Shown here: positions 16,269-25,281 of the stretch, in pieces
Layout of the letters: the number at the start of each line of letters is the position of its first letter
Numbering within the stretch: the first letter of the stretch is position 1
From: Acidimicrobiaceae bacterium
GTDB lineage: Bacteria; Actinomycetota; Acidimicrobiia; Acidimicrobiales; Ilumatobacteraceae
Direction: 5' to 3'
Length of the DNA: 64,000 nt
NCBI GenBank assembly: GCA_016722025.1
Contig: JADKGZ010000010.1
Coordinates: forward strand, 73,167-137,166
Program-made: the position numbers and the translations under genes
Notes under the pieces: generated by a model
What the model was told of the DNA's origin: nothing
The model's input: only the letters and a program-made list of their open reading frames with translations
Databases searched by the model: none

Positions 16269-17042
16269 CTACTCGAGCAGGTGGTCGGCCAACCGCTCGA
16301 GCGCTGCCGGGCTGACGCCGAGGCTGAGCGTGTAGTCGCGCAGCGTGCCGTCGGCACAGATGGTGTCGATCACGCGGAACATGGCTTCCGGCACGGCGGC
16401 CATGAAGGCCGACGGCGCATCGGCCATGCGCGCCCACATCTCGGGCGCCTCGCGCTGCGCCCACACACGCATGCGGGCGATGCCGTCGGCGGTGAGCGCG
16501 TAGTCGGCGACGATGTACTCGTGCGGCACGCCCATCGACCCCAGCAGCAGCATGGCCAGCACGCCGGTGCGATCCTTGCCGGCTGCGCAGTGGAACACCG
16601 CCGGGAGCGCGTCGGCGCGGCTGAGCTGCTCGATGGCCTGAGCGAAGCGGGAGGGGCCTTGGCGCAGCATGTCGTGGTAGGCCCACTCCAGGAAGGTCAC
16701 CGGATCGTCGGCCTCCAGCCGATCGAGATGCTGCCACGTGCTGTCGATCACCGGTACGTGGTGGAAGTCGACCGGGTGGTCCGCGTGCGGAAACGTGCCG
16801 CGTTCGGCGAGCTCGGCATCGGTGCGCAGATCGATGACGGTGCGCAGCCCCAACTCGCGGACCAGTTCCAGGTCGTCGCCCGCGAGGCGCTGCAGCCCAT
16901 CGGCGCGAAACAGCGTGCGCCAGCGAGTGCTGCGGCCATCGGCAGCGGGGTAGCCGCCGAGGTCGCGGAAGTTGTGCACTGCGTCGAGCCGGATGAGCCG
17001 GCGCGGGTCGCTGCCGACATCGGGGAGGGTGGGTGCACTCAT
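16269..17042 (-). CDS. Tyrosine/serine protein phosphatase (PTP superfamily, PtpB/MptpB-like)
   Basis: A 257-residue phosphatase with the P-loop FHCAAGKDRTGVLAMLLL (Cys-x5-Arg plus downstream Asp/Lys), as in MptpB-type atypical lipid/protein phosphatases. The N-terminal NFRDLGGYPAADGRSTRWRTLFRADGL region and VIDLRTDAE are characteristic of this subgroup. It probably dephosphorylates proteins or phosphoinositides; the substrate is unknown. Start ATG at 17042. It forms a same-strand pair with the S51 peptidase. Confidence 0.9.
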   Translation of the reverse strand: MSAPTLPDVGSDPRRLIRLDAVHNFRDLGGYPAADGRSTRWRTLFRADGLQRLAGDDLELVRELGLRTVIDLRTDAELAERGTFPHADHPVDFHHVPVIDSTWQHLDRLEADDPVTFLEWAYHDMLRQGPSRFAQAIEQLSRADALPAVFHCAAGKDRTGVLAMLLLGSMGVPHEYIVADYALTADGIARMRVWAQREAPEMWARMADAPSAFMAAVPEAMFRVIDTICADGTLRDYTLSLGVSPAALERLADHLLE

Positions 17043-17124
17043 GGTGCGCTCACCGTATCGACCGCAGGTGAACGACGGCGCCGCGCGTGGTTGAACGGAG
17101 TGTGAACTCCGTCTCCGTGGTGCC

Positions 17125-18348
17125 TCAGCCGGTGTACACCGCGTCGATGGCTGCGCGCAGCGTGGCGACCAACAGCTCGATCTCGGCGTCGGTGATGACG
17201 AACGGGGGCGCCACCATCACTGCGTCGGCCACGGGGCCCGAGCCGGCCGGGTACACCCACATGTCGCGCTCCATCGCGGCCTGCACCACGGCGTCGCGGC
17301 TGCAGTGCAGCTCGAGCCCGTAGAACATGCCGCGTCCGCGGATGTCGGCCACCGCTGGGTGTTGGCCGAACTCGTCGCGCAGGCGTTGCCCCAGGTGTGC
17401 CCCCGTGCTGGCCGCACGTTCGACGAGGTGCTCGCGGCGCATGATCTCGAGCACCTTGGCGCCGGCGGCACACGCGCCGTCGTTGCCCGTGAACGTGAAG
17501 TACATGAACCCCGAGCCGCGCAACGTGTCGACGACCTCGTCGCGCGCGGCCACCGCCCCCAGCGGCACGTACCCGCCACCGAGGCCCTTGCCACCCACGA
17601 TGACGTCGGGTACGAGCGGGAAGTGCTGGTGACCGAAGTTGAGGCCGGTGCGGCCGTAGCCGGTCATCACTTCGTCGGCGATGAGCAGGATGTCGTGCTC
17701 GCGGCAGGCATCGGTGACCACCTGCCAGTACTCGTCGCTGGCGGTGAGACACGCACCCGCGGCACCGGTGATGGGCTCGACGATGAAGCCGGCGATGGTG
17801 GCCGGGTCTTCCTGCTCGATCACCTTCAACACCTGCTCGGCGTCGTCCCACGGCACCTTCGGGAACGGCAGCAGCAGCGGCTCGTAGCCCTTCTGGCGAG
17901 CACTGTGACTGGCCACAGCCATCGTGCCGGTGGTCATGCCGTGGTAGCTGGGGTGGCGGCCGAGCACCTTCCACCTGCTGTCGCGGCCCTTGGCCACCTG
18001 GTAGGCGCGAGCCAGGCGGATGGCCGAGTCGGTGCTCTCGCTGCCGCCGCTGGTGAAGAACACGTGGTTGAAACCCTCGGGCAGCCAGTGCTGCACCAGT
18101 TCGTCGCGTAGCGCCAGCCTGCTGGGCGTGGGCCACAACGGCACCACGTAGCCCATCGACATGACGGCGGCGGCGGCCGCAGCCACTTCCGTGCGGCCCC
18201 ACCCGATGTTGCCGACGATTGCACCACCGGCGGCATCGAGGATGCGACGGCCGTCGTCGGCAATGAGGAACACGCCATCACCGGCGACGATGGTGGGGTA
18301 CTGAGCGGCACCTGGCAGGAACGCGTAACGATCGGTGTTGGACGACAT
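17125..18348 (-). CDS. Class III aminotransferase (PLP-dependent)
   Basis: Transfers an amino group from a donor to a keto or aldehyde substrate. The 407-residue protein has FTSGGSESTDSAIRLAR (cofactor phosphate), SYHGMTTGTMA, LIADEVMTGYGRTG with the PLP-binding Asp, and the Schiff-base lysine in VGGKGLGGGYVPLGAV. It resembles omega-amino-acid or beta-alanine/pyruvate-type aminotransferases, but the acceptor cannot be fixed. ATG at 18348 is chosen since family similarity begins at DRYAFLPGA; an in-frame GTG lies 21 nt upstream. The AlkB-like gene precedes it by 33 nt. Confidence 0.9.
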   Translation of the reverse strand: MSSNTDRYAFLPGAAQYPTIVAGDGVFLIADDGRRILDAAGGAIVGNIGWGRTEVAAAAAAVMSMGYVVPLWPTPSRLALRDELVQHWLPEGFNHVFFTSGGSESTDSAIRLARAYQVAKGRDSRWKVLGRHPSYHGMTTGTMAVASHSARQKGYEPLLLPFPKVPWDDAEQVLKVIEQEDPATIAGFIVEPITGAAGACLTASDEYWQVVTDACREHDILLIADEVMTGYGRTGLNFGHQHFPLVPDVIVGGKGLGGGYVPLGAVAARDEVVDTLRGSGFMYFTFTGNDGACAAGAKVLEIMRREHLVERAASTGAHLGQRLRDEFGQHPAVADIRGRGMFYGLELHCSRDAVVQAAMERDMWVYPAGSGPVADAVMVAPPFVITDAEIELLVATLRAAIDAVYTG

Positions 18349-18381
18349 CGTCCACGAGTATCGCGCCACGCTGCCCTCGGT

Positions 18382-19071
18382 TCACACCTGGTTGTACGTG
18401 CCCGAGGACGGCGGCTGCCAGTCGGCGAGGTTGTGGCGGAACATGATGCTGAGCCGCGGGCCGTCGACGTGGGCTGCCTTGGGTACGGCGTGCTCGAAGT
18501 CGTGCTGGCAGGCGCCACCCATCACGAACAGGTCGCCCTGGCCCAACCGCCAGCTGCGCGCGGCACCACCCGCTGTGGGCCGGATGTGCAGCGCCCGCGG
18601 CGCGCCGGTGCTGAGGATGGCGACGACCGGGTCTTCGTGGTGGTAGCGCTCGCGGTCGGCGTGCCAGGCGACCGAGTCGCGACCGTCGCGGTAGAGGTTG
18701 AAGCCGATGGAATCGAACGGGCGCGAGTAGTGCCGGGTGAGCGCCATGCGTGCGTCTTCGAGCACGGGCAGCGGCTCGGGAGCGCCCTCGGTGGGGCCCC
18801 ACCAAGCAGTGAGCCGCGGTTCGGGCACGCGCCGGTCGTACATGGTGACCTCGCGCTGGCTCCACCGCATCTTTGCGACCAGTTCGGAGAACACCAGATC
18901 GGCGCCGCCGAGCCAACGCGGCACGTGATCGACCCACGAGTTGGCGTCGAGCCACGTACGAGTGAGGCCACCGAAGCCGGCATCGACCGTGGGCTCTTCG
19001 AACGCGAACAGGCACTGCTGCCAGATGAGCTCGGCGTTGCTGGCGCTGTCGGTGGCAGGCGAGGCGGTCAT
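18382..19071 (-). CDS. AlkB-like 2-oxoglutarate/Fe(II) dioxygenase
   Basis: DNA/RNA dealkylation enzyme family, removing methyl groups such as 1-methyladenine by oxidation. In 229 residues the iron ligands are His and Asp in SVAWHADRE and the distal His in CQHDFEHAVPK; the 2-oxoglutarate-binding arginines are in RLSIMFRHNLAD. NLYRDGRDSVAWHAD corresponds to the AlkB NxYxxGxDxxxxHxD motif. Length is close to AlkB/ALKBH2. Start ATG at 19071. Neighbours give no clue to an adaptive-response operon. Confidence 0.9.
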   Translation of the reverse strand: MTASPATDSASNAELIWQQCLFAFEEPTVDAGFGGLTRTWLDANSWVDHVPRWLGGADLVFSELVAKMRWSQREVTMYDRRVPEPRLTAWWGPTEGAPEPLPVLEDARMALTRHYSRPFDSIGFNLYRDGRDSVAWHADRERYHHEDPVVAILSTGAPRALHIRPTAGGAARSWRLGQGDLFVMGGACQHDFEHAVPKAAHVDGPRLSIMFRHNLADWQPPSSGTYNQV

Positions 19072-19142
19072 GTCGCCATCTTGGCGCGGCGAACACGTGT
19101 TCGCAACCCGCTGCTGTCGGGCCCTCCCGTACAGTCGCGTGC

Positions 19143-19931
19143 GTGCCGATTCAGATCGAGTCCGCCGACGACCCGCGCGTCATCGACTACCTGGGCCTTC
19201 GCGACCGCGGCGACCGCACTGGCGAGGAGCACTTCATCGCCGAGAGCGAGCTGGTGGTGACCCGACTGATCTCCTCGGAGTTCACGGCGAGGTCGTTCCT
19301 GCTCTCGCCGTCGCGCTATCAGCGCATGCGAGCTGTTCTCGACACCACGCACGTGCCGGCGTACGTGGCGTCTCGCGAGGTGATGCGGCAGATCGCCGGC
19401 TTCGACGTGCACCGTGGGGTGCTGGCGTCGGTGAACCGGCGCGCCAACCCCAGCCTGCCGGACGTGCTGGCGGGCGTCCGGCGGGTGCTGGTGCTGGAGG
19501 GCTCGAACGACTTGGAGAACATCGGCGCCGTGGCCCGCTCGGCACGTGCGCTGGGGTTCGAGGCGCTGCTGCTCGACCCCACCTGCGCCGACCCGTACTC
19601 GCGCCGGTCGGTGCGCGTGTCGATGGGCGAGCTGCTGCACCTGCAGGTGGTGCGCTGCGATCGCTGGCCGCACGCGCTCGAGCTGCTGCACGACGCCGGT
19701 TTCGAGACGTGGGCGCTGACGCCGGCAGCCGAGGCCCGCAACCTGTTCGACATGGCCGTGCCCGAGAAGGTGGCGCTGATGGCCGGAGCCGAAGGCCCCG
19801 GGCTCACCGACGCCGCGCGCCGCGCTGCGCGCTTCGAGGTGCGCATTCCCATGCACGGTGGTGTCGATTCACTGAACCTCGGCCACGCGCTCGCCATCGC
19901 AATGGCGGCCGTCGCGCTGCCGGTCGCCTGA
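19143..19931 (+). CDS. SpoU-family RNA methyltransferase
   Basis: SPOUT-fold 2'-O-ribose methyltransferase (TrmH/RlmB group), acting on rRNA or tRNA with SAM. In 262 residues: an N-terminal L30e-like substrate-binding part, then motif 1 LEGSNDLENIGAVARSARALG, motif 2 MAGAEGPGL, and motif 3 VDSLNLGHALAIAM, which forms the SAM knot. RRSVRVSMGELLHL is also typical. Start GTG at 19143. The exact nucleotide target is unknown. Confidence 0.92.
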   Translation: MPIQIESADDPRVIDYLGLRDRGDRTGEEHFIAESELVVTRLISSEFTARSFLLSPSRYQRMRAVLDTTHVPAYVASREVMRQIAGFDVHRGVLASVNRRANPSLPDVLAGVRRVLVLEGSNDLENIGAVARSARALGFEALLLDPTCADPYSRRSVRVSMGELLHLQVVRCDRWPHALELLHDAGFETWALTPAAEARNLFDMAVPEKVALMAGAEGPGLTDAARRAARFEVRIPMHGGVDSLNLGHALAIAMAAVALPVA

Positions 19932-19937
19932 CGAGTT

Positions 19938-21170
19938 TCACGTCACCGCCTGGTCGCCGATGTAGACGGCACGAGGGCGAAAGCGCAACGGGCGCTCGCC
20001 GTACTCCTCCATCGCATGAGCCAGCCAACCAGCGACGCGAGCCGCGGTGAAGATGGCCTCTCCGGCATCCTCCGGCATGCCGGCCACCATGCCCAGCGCA
20101 GCCAGGGCGAGGTCGACGTTTGGCGGGGGCAGGCGCCGAGCGGTGGCCGCCGCAACCAACTGACCGACTGCAACCATCGCCGGATGCTCCGGCGCGGCCT
20201 CGTGCAGCATCCGCAGCAGCAGCGCCGCCCGCGGATCGCCGCGCGGGTACAGGACCTGCCCGAATCCCGGCACGCGGCCGTGCAGTTCGAGGGCCAGCGC
20301 CACAGCCGGCGCTGCCGAGAAGTGGCCAGGCCCGAGGAGCACCCGCCGGCAGCGACGGCTCTCGCCCCCGTGCAACGGGCCGCTCAGAGCGCCCATGCCA
20401 GCTGCAACGACACCGTGCACCCCTGCCCGGGTGCTCGCAGCCACTCGTGCCGCCAACGTGCTCGCCGCGATCTCGTGATCCGCCAAGAGCACCATCGCGG
20501 CGTTCAGTGTCGCGACCAGCGCAGGCGTGGCACGCCGAGGCGAAAGACGTGCCCACAGGCGCCCGGCCAGCGACCCCCGCATCACCGTGCCGTCGGGGAG
20601 CACGAGGCGCGGGCAGCGACCGTCACCGACGGCCGGCAACGAGTCGACGAGCGCCGCGATCAGTCGGCGGCCTTCCTCGATGACTGATCGTTGGTCGCGT
20701 CGCTCACGCGACCCGATCGCGGCATGGGCGACCACCAGCCGGAGATGGTCACTGATCGAGCCGCCGGCATCGACGACAGGAATCGGTCGGCAGGGCCACG
20801 GCTGCCCAATCGGCGAGAGCACGCCCGTCCACAGCAGGTCGGCCACCTGCTCAAAGGCCACCGCGCCCGCCAACTCCAGGGCATCGTGTCCGCGAAAGCG
20901 GATGGCATGCCCGTCGATCTCTGTGATGCGCGTCTCGATGGCGATGTCGAGCGAGCGCTCCCGACTGGCCGCGCGCGGTCGGCCGCGACGTGCCAACACC
21001 TCCACATCATCGGAGCGGAATCGACTGGTGCGATGGTCGGTGTCGCGGTGGCTGACGAGCAGGCCGCGACTGACGTAGGCGTAGATCGTGGCGGGCTTGA
21101 CGCCGAGCCGGCGCGCTGCTTGAGGGGTGGTGAGCCATTGCACGGGTTGACCATAATCAACATTGATCAT
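19938..21170 (-). CDS. Citrate-synthase-like protein with N-terminal HTH domain
   Basis: Residues about 12-60 form a MerR/excisionase-type helix-turn-helix (WLTTPQAARRLGVKPATIYAYV, RTSRFRSDDVEVLARRGRP); the remainder is a citrate synthase fold. Of the catalytic residues, the first His is present (SGPLHGGES), the second is Gln (GFGQVLYPRGDPRA), and Asp is present (PPNVDLALAALG). The loss of His suggests altered catalysis or a regulatory use of the fold. ATG at 21170 is used, but GTG at 21143, directly before the HTH, is a plausible alternative start. It is divergent to a second citrate synthase gene. Confidence 0.82.
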   Translation of the reverse strand: MINVDYGQPVQWLTTPQAARRLGVKPATIYAYVSRGLLVSHRDTDHRTSRFRSDDVEVLARRGRPRAASRERSLDIAIETRITEIDGHAIRFRGHDALELAGAVAFEQVADLLWTGVLSPIGQPWPCRPIPVVDAGGSISDHLRLVVAHAAIGSRERRDQRSVIEEGRRLIAALVDSLPAVGDGRCPRLVLPDGTVMRGSLAGRLWARLSPRRATPALVATLNAAMVLLADHEIAASTLAARVAASTRAGVHGVVAAGMGALSGPLHGGESRRCRRVLLGPGHFSAAPAVALALELHGRVPGFGQVLYPRGDPRAALLLRMLHEAAPEHPAMVAVGQLVAAATARRLPPPNVDLALAALGMVAGMPEDAGEAIFTAARVAGWLAHAMEEYGERPLRFRPRAVYIGDQAVT

Positions 21171-21198
21171 GTCCACCGGCGAGGGCACGCTGAAGACC
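21143..21198. promoter_or_regulatory. Divergent control region of the two citrate-synthase-like genes
   Basis: The divergent start codons lie within 30-56 bp of each other. The short AT-richer segment TTGACCATAATCAACATTGA (21147-21166) has TTGA/TCAA half-sites and a neighbouring palindrome TTGATCA, in contrast to the GC-rich surroundings. It may be bound by the HTH domain of the minus-strand gene. Confidence 0.45.
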
Positions 21199-22713
21199 AT
21201 GACCTCGATCGACTCACTGATGACATCCCCGCCCGTGACGGCACTCGTCGGCGAGCCGCTCACCGCAGTCATCCGACGCATGCACGATGGGCGCGTGGGG
21301 TCGGTGGTGGTGATGGAAGGCACCACTGCCATCGGCATCGTCACCGAGCGCGACGTGCTGCGCGCCGCAGCAGCGGGCGGCTACGACGGCATGGTGGGTG
21401 CGGTGATGACGGTGCCGGTCGACACCATCGATGTCGCGACCCCGTTGCCAACCGCACTGGCGTTGATGCGCGAGCGCGGGTATCGCCACATGCCGGTGAC
21501 CGATCACGGCCACCCCGTCGGCGTGGTCTCACTGCGCGACCTGATGCGCGTGGCGTCCATCGGGCCGGCAGAAGTGCCTCGCGGCCTGAAGGGCGTGGTG
21601 GTTGCCGACACCGAAGTGGGCGATGTCCGCGGCAGTGAGGGCTTCTACCACTACCGCCAGTTCTCGGCAGTGGAACTGGCCGAGCGGCGGCCGATCGAGG
21701 ACGTCTGGCGGTTGATGATCGACGGGGCGTTGCCCGACAACCCCGAGGAACGCGCTGCGTTCATCGCGGAAGTCGCACCACTGCGTGCGATCACGCCGTC
21801 CGTCCTGGCAGTGCTGCCTGCGATCGCGGCCGTCAGCGAGCCACTCGACGGCCTGCGCACGGCGCTTTCGCTGGCCGCCGCCGAACGCGGTCTGCGGCCA
21901 CTCATCGACATCAGCCCGGACGTGCGACGCGCCGACGCGCTGTTCCTGTGTGCGATCACCCCCACGTTGCTGTGCGCGCTGCACCGACTCCGACGCGGTG
22001 ATGAGGTGCTCGCGCCGCGTGCCGAACTGGGCTACGCGGCCAACTACCTGTGGATGCTCACCGGCGTCGAGCCCACCGCCGCACACGCTCGGGCAGTCGA
22101 GCAGTACCTGGTCTGCACCATCGATCACGGCTTCAACGCGTCCACGTTCACCGGCCGCGTCGTCGCGTCGACGGGCGCCGACCTCGGCGCATGCGTGGTG
22201 GCCGCCATCGGCTCGCTGAGTGGGCCACTACACGGTGGAGCGCCCAGCCGCGCGCTGGCACTGTTGGACGAGATCGGCTCTCCCGATCGCATCGACGACG
22301 TCGTGGCCCCGATGATCGAGCGCGGTGACAAGATCATGGGGTTCGGACACGCGGTGTACACAGCCGATGACCCTCGATCCCTGATGCTGCGCGGCGTCGC
22401 CAGGCGCATCGCCGTCGAGCCGTCCGATCGGCACCTCGTTGCCTTCGCCGAAGCCACCGAGGCCGGGGTGATCGCTGTGCTCGACCGGCTGAAGCCCGGC
22501 CGGCAGGTGCGAGCCAACGTGGAGTTCTACGCGGGCGTGGTGATGCAGTTGTGCGGCATCCCGCCAGCGATGTTCACGCCCACGTTCGCCTCCAGCCGCG
22601 TGATCGGCTGGTGCGCAAACCTGCTCGAGCAGGCCGCCGACAACAAGATCATCCGCCCCAGTGCGCGTTACATCGGCCCGCCGCCGCCGCAGCCGATTCC
22701 GGCCTTCCGGTGA
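21199..22713 (+). CDS. CBS-domain / citrate synthase fusion protein
   Basis: A 504-residue protein with two N-terminal CBS motifs (about 8-62, VVVMEGTTAIGIVTERDVLRAA; and 68-125, RHMPVTDHGHPVGVVSLRDLMRV), typical adenosyl-ligand sensors, fused to a citrate synthase domain (about 150-495). Catalytic residues: SGPLHGGAP (His), MGFGHAVY (His), and ANVEFYAG, where Glu replaces the common Asp, as in some actinobacterial citrate synthases. It suggests an allosterically controlled condensation of acetyl- or propionyl-CoA with a 2-oxoacid. ATG 21199 is chosen; ATG 21169 is an alternative that would overlap the divergent gene. Confidence 0.88.
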   Translation: MTSIDSLMTSPPVTALVGEPLTAVIRRMHDGRVGSVVVMEGTTAIGIVTERDVLRAAAAGGYDGMVGAVMTVPVDTIDVATPLPTALALMRERGYRHMPVTDHGHPVGVVSLRDLMRVASIGPAEVPRGLKGVVVADTEVGDVRGSEGFYHYRQFSAVELAERRPIEDVWRLMIDGALPDNPEERAAFIAEVAPLRAITPSVLAVLPAIAAVSEPLDGLRTALSLAAAERGLRPLIDISPDVRRADALFLCAITPTLLCALHRLRRGDEVLAPRAELGYAANYLWMLTGVEPTAAHARAVEQYLVCTIDHGFNASTFTGRVVASTGADLGACVVAAIGSLSGPLHGGAPSRALALLDEIGSPDRIDDVVAPMIERGDKIMGFGHAVYTADDPRSLMLRGVARRIAVEPSDRHLVAFAEATEAGVIAVLDRLKPGRQVRANVEFYAGVVMQLCGIPPAMFTPTFASSRVIGWCANLLEQAADNKIIRPSARYIGPPPPQPIPAFR

Positions 22714-22735
22714 CCCGGCCCTCGAGGGGCGCGGA

Positions 22736-24088
22736 CTACACCAGCGAGTCGATGACCTGTTGCAGATCGGCCGGCGTGGTGTGCGGGTGCACCAGGCACA
22801 CGCGCAGCAGGGGGTGGCCACGGAACTCGCTGACCGCGATGAAGAACTCGCCGTCGGCGAGGTGCTGATCGCTCCAGCGTTGGTAGTCGTCGCGCGCCCA
22901 GCCAGGGCGGGTGAACGTCACGATCGACAGCGTGGTGGGCGCGAACAGCTCCAGGTGCGATGCCGCTTGCACCGCCGCGGTGAACGCCCGCGCCGTGGCC
23001 AGACAGCTGTCGACAGCATCGCGATAGGCGTCGGTTCCGTGCGCGGCGAGGCTGAACCAGAAGGGCACCCCGCGGGCGCGCCGGGTGAGGTGCACCGCGT
23101 AGTCGCTGGGGTTCCACTGGTCGGCGCTCACCTCCACCGCCTCCAGGTACTCGGCGGTCTGGGTGAACGCGGCGCGGGCGATGCGCACGTCGCGGTACAG
23201 CAGCGCGCAGCAGTCGTACCCGGCGAACAGCCACTTGTGCGGGTCGACCACCATCGACTGCACGCGGTCGATGCCCGCCAGCGCCTCGCGACCGGTGACG
23301 GTCAGCACCGCCGCGCCGCCATAGGCACCATCCGCATGCAACCACAAGCCCTCCTGCTCGGCCACGTCGGCGAGGCCGGCGAGATCGTCGACCATGCCCA
23401 GGTTGGTGGTGCCGGCGGTAGCCGAGATGGCGAACACCGGCGCGCCTCCCTGCGCTCGATGCGCCGCCAACGCCACGGCGAGATCGTGTGCCCTGAGGCG
23501 GCCGAACTCGTCGCCGTCGACCAGCAGCACGTCGCAGTCCAGCACGCTCGCCACCATTCGAACCGAGGAGTGAGCCTGCTGCGCGCATGCGATGGTGAGG
23601 CGATCGCGGGTGTGTTCGCGATGCTCCGATCGCCACCACCGGCGCGCGGCGGCCAGCGCCGACAGGTTGCCCGGCGTCGCACCGCTGACGAACACTCCCC
23701 CGGCGTGATCGCCGAGGCCGACCTCGCGGCACAACCAGGCGAGCGCGATGTTCTCGGCGGCGATGCCACCGGCACCCTCCAGCCACCAGTCGCCGATCAT
23801 GTTCATGCTCGCGATCATCACGTCGGCTGCCAACGACGCCGGCGTCGCTGCCGACGGGATGAAGGCATACACGTTGGGGTTGGAGACGTTCATGCAGTTC
23901 GCGCCCACCACGTCGCGCATCAACTCCACCGCTTCCTCGGCACCGATGCCGGCTGCCGAGATGCTGCCGGCGAGCGCGCCGTAGATGGTGGCTGCCGAGG
24001 CCGGTGACCGCAACGGTTTGACGGTGGTGAGCTCGTGGCGCGCAACTGCCAGCGCGAGGTTGACGAGGTGCTGGTCGTGGTCGTGCAT
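22736..24088 (-). CDS. PLP-dependent amino-acid decarboxylase (group II)
   Basis: Aromatic-L-amino-acid/glutamate decarboxylase fold type I enzyme (450 aa). Seen: VFVSGATPGNLSALAAARR (cofactor phosphate), LHADGAYGGAAVL with the PLP-binding Asp, and the Schiff-base lysine in VVDPHKWLFAGYDCCALL. The substrate cannot be deduced; tyrosine, tryptophan or glutamate are possible. ATG at 24088 has a Shine-Dalgarno (GGGGAG) 7 nt upstream and is preferred to an upstream start at 24124. No transporter neighbours it. Confidence 0.9.
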   Translation of the reverse strand: MHDHDQHLVNLALAVARHELTTVKPLRSPASAATIYGALAGSISAAGIGAEEAVELMRDVVGANCMNVSNPNVYAFIPSAATPASLAADVMIASMNMIGDWWLEGAGGIAAENIALAWLCREVGLGDHAGGVFVSGATPGNLSALAAARRWWRSEHREHTRDRLTIACAQQAHSSVRMVASVLDCDVLLVDGDEFGRLRAHDLAVALAAHRAQGGAPVFAISATAGTTNLGMVDDLAGLADVAEQEGLWLHADGAYGGAAVLTVTGREALAGIDRVQSMVVDPHKWLFAGYDCCALLYRDVRIARAAFTQTAEYLEAVEVSADQWNPSDYAVHLTRRARGVPFWFSLAAHGTDAYRDAVDSCLATARAFTAAVQAASHLELFAPTTLSIVTFTRPGWARDDYQRWSDQHLADGEFFIAVSEFRGHPLLRVCLVHPHTTPADLQQVIDSLV

Positions 24089-24181
24089 GCTGGCTCCCCG
24101 GGAAGGTCGCGCCAACGATGCCACACCCGATCGCGAACCCCGACCATCACCTGCCGCTGAGGCCGGCGTTGCCGCCGGGGG

Positions 24182-25051
24182 TCAGCGTCGACGGATGACG
24201 AGCGCCACACCGCCTGCGGCGAGCAGCCACGAGGCGAGCGGCAGCATGTTGCGGTTGCCGGTCGCGGGCAGGCGCAAGTTGGTCGTCGCGATCGCCGTCG
24301 TGGTGCTCCCGAGGCTGCTGGGGCCCTGCTGTTGCAGGCTTGTGGTGGTCTCGGGCGACCGCGCGGTGACCGGGACGGTTCCCGTGGTCGTCGGGACGAC
24401 GCTGGTGCCGGGCGCGGAGGTGCCGGGCAAGGTGACGAACGGGCAGGGCACGATGGCGGCGCTGGTGAAGGTCCACTGCAGCCAGAACGGTTCCGGGCCG
24501 TCGAAGTAGAAGCCATTTGTCGGCTCGGCGGTCACCGTCAACGGGGACGTCAAGGTGTAGACGCCGGGGGGCGGGTCGAACCTCACCCGCTGCACGTCGA
24601 GGATGGTCACTCTGTCGGCCATGCCACAGGTGGCCGACTGCACCGGGGTGGCGGGCGTGGGAATGGGACAAGGGCTGTGCTGGGGTTCGAACGCGCCCCA
24701 CGTGCGGCCGGGACGGTTGACGTTGAACGAGCCGGTCGCCCAGGTGCCGTCGACGTGGTACTGCACGAACAGGTCGCTGACCGGGTAGGGGCCGAAGGGG
24801 ATGATCCAGGTACCTGCCCCGTAGGTGACGGTCGCCGGGGCGTTGTAGTCGTCGGAGTAGGTGATGGTCACGGGTTCGTCACCCGTGATCACGACGGTGA
24901 CGAAGGCCGACCAGGTGAGGTCGCCGCATTGGATGTCGTTGACGGTTTCGACGCCCACAGCCGTGGTGGGGTCGCCGGGGGCCGCCAGGGTGGGGGTTGC
25001 GACAGCCAGCGCGGCCAGCGCAGCCAGCGCGCTTACGAGGAGCGTTCGCAT
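24182..25051 (-). CDS. Secreted LPXTG-anchored surface protein
   Basis: A 289-residue exported protein. The signal peptide is MRTLLVSALAALAALAVATP with cleavage probably after TLAA (about residue 24). The middle is Thr/Pro-rich, with four cysteines forming likely pairs. A sortase signal LPATG near residue 262 is followed by a hydrophobic helix and a RRR tail, so it should be linked to the cell wall by sortase. A Shine-Dalgarno (GGGAGA) precedes the ATG. No known domain is recognised; adhesion or envelope structure is a guess. Confidence 0.85.
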   Translation of the reverse strand: MRTLLVSALAALAALAVATPTLAAPGDPTTAVGVETVNDIQCGDLTWSAFVTVVITGDEPVTITYSDDYNAPATVTYGAGTWIIPFGPYPVSDLFVQYHVDGTWATGSFNVNRPGRTWGAFEPQHSPCPIPTPATPVQSATCGMADRVTILDVQRVRFDPPPGVYTLTSPLTVTAEPTNGFYFDGPEPFWLQWTFTSAAIVPCPFVTLPGTSAPGTSVVPTTTGTVPVTARSPETTTSLQQQGPSSLGSTTTAIATTNLRLPATGNRNMLPLASWLLAAGGVALVIRRR

Positions 25052-25281
25052 GGTTGGTCTCCCTTGGTGGTCGAGATGGCGCAGATGTCAGCCCCTGGTC
25101 GTGATTCGTCACTGCGCATCAACAACCCAGACTCTCGAAACGCAGTGTCGTGACGCAGGTTGCGCAATTTAATCTGTCAATGCGCGCGAAGGCTGGGATC
25201 GTGAGCGAACGAACGAGGCCGTACCGCCATGTGGGACGCTGCACTCGACGGACCGCCGGCGCGGGAGCACAGTGGTAGCGG
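25052..25281. promoter_or_regulatory. Divergent intergenic region
   Basis: 230 bp between the LPXTG protein gene and the TPP-enzyme gene. No ORF is supported. The segment GCAATTTAATCTGTCAATG (25154-25172) is the most AT-rich stretch and is the likely place for promoter elements of one or both genes. Confidence 0.3.
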
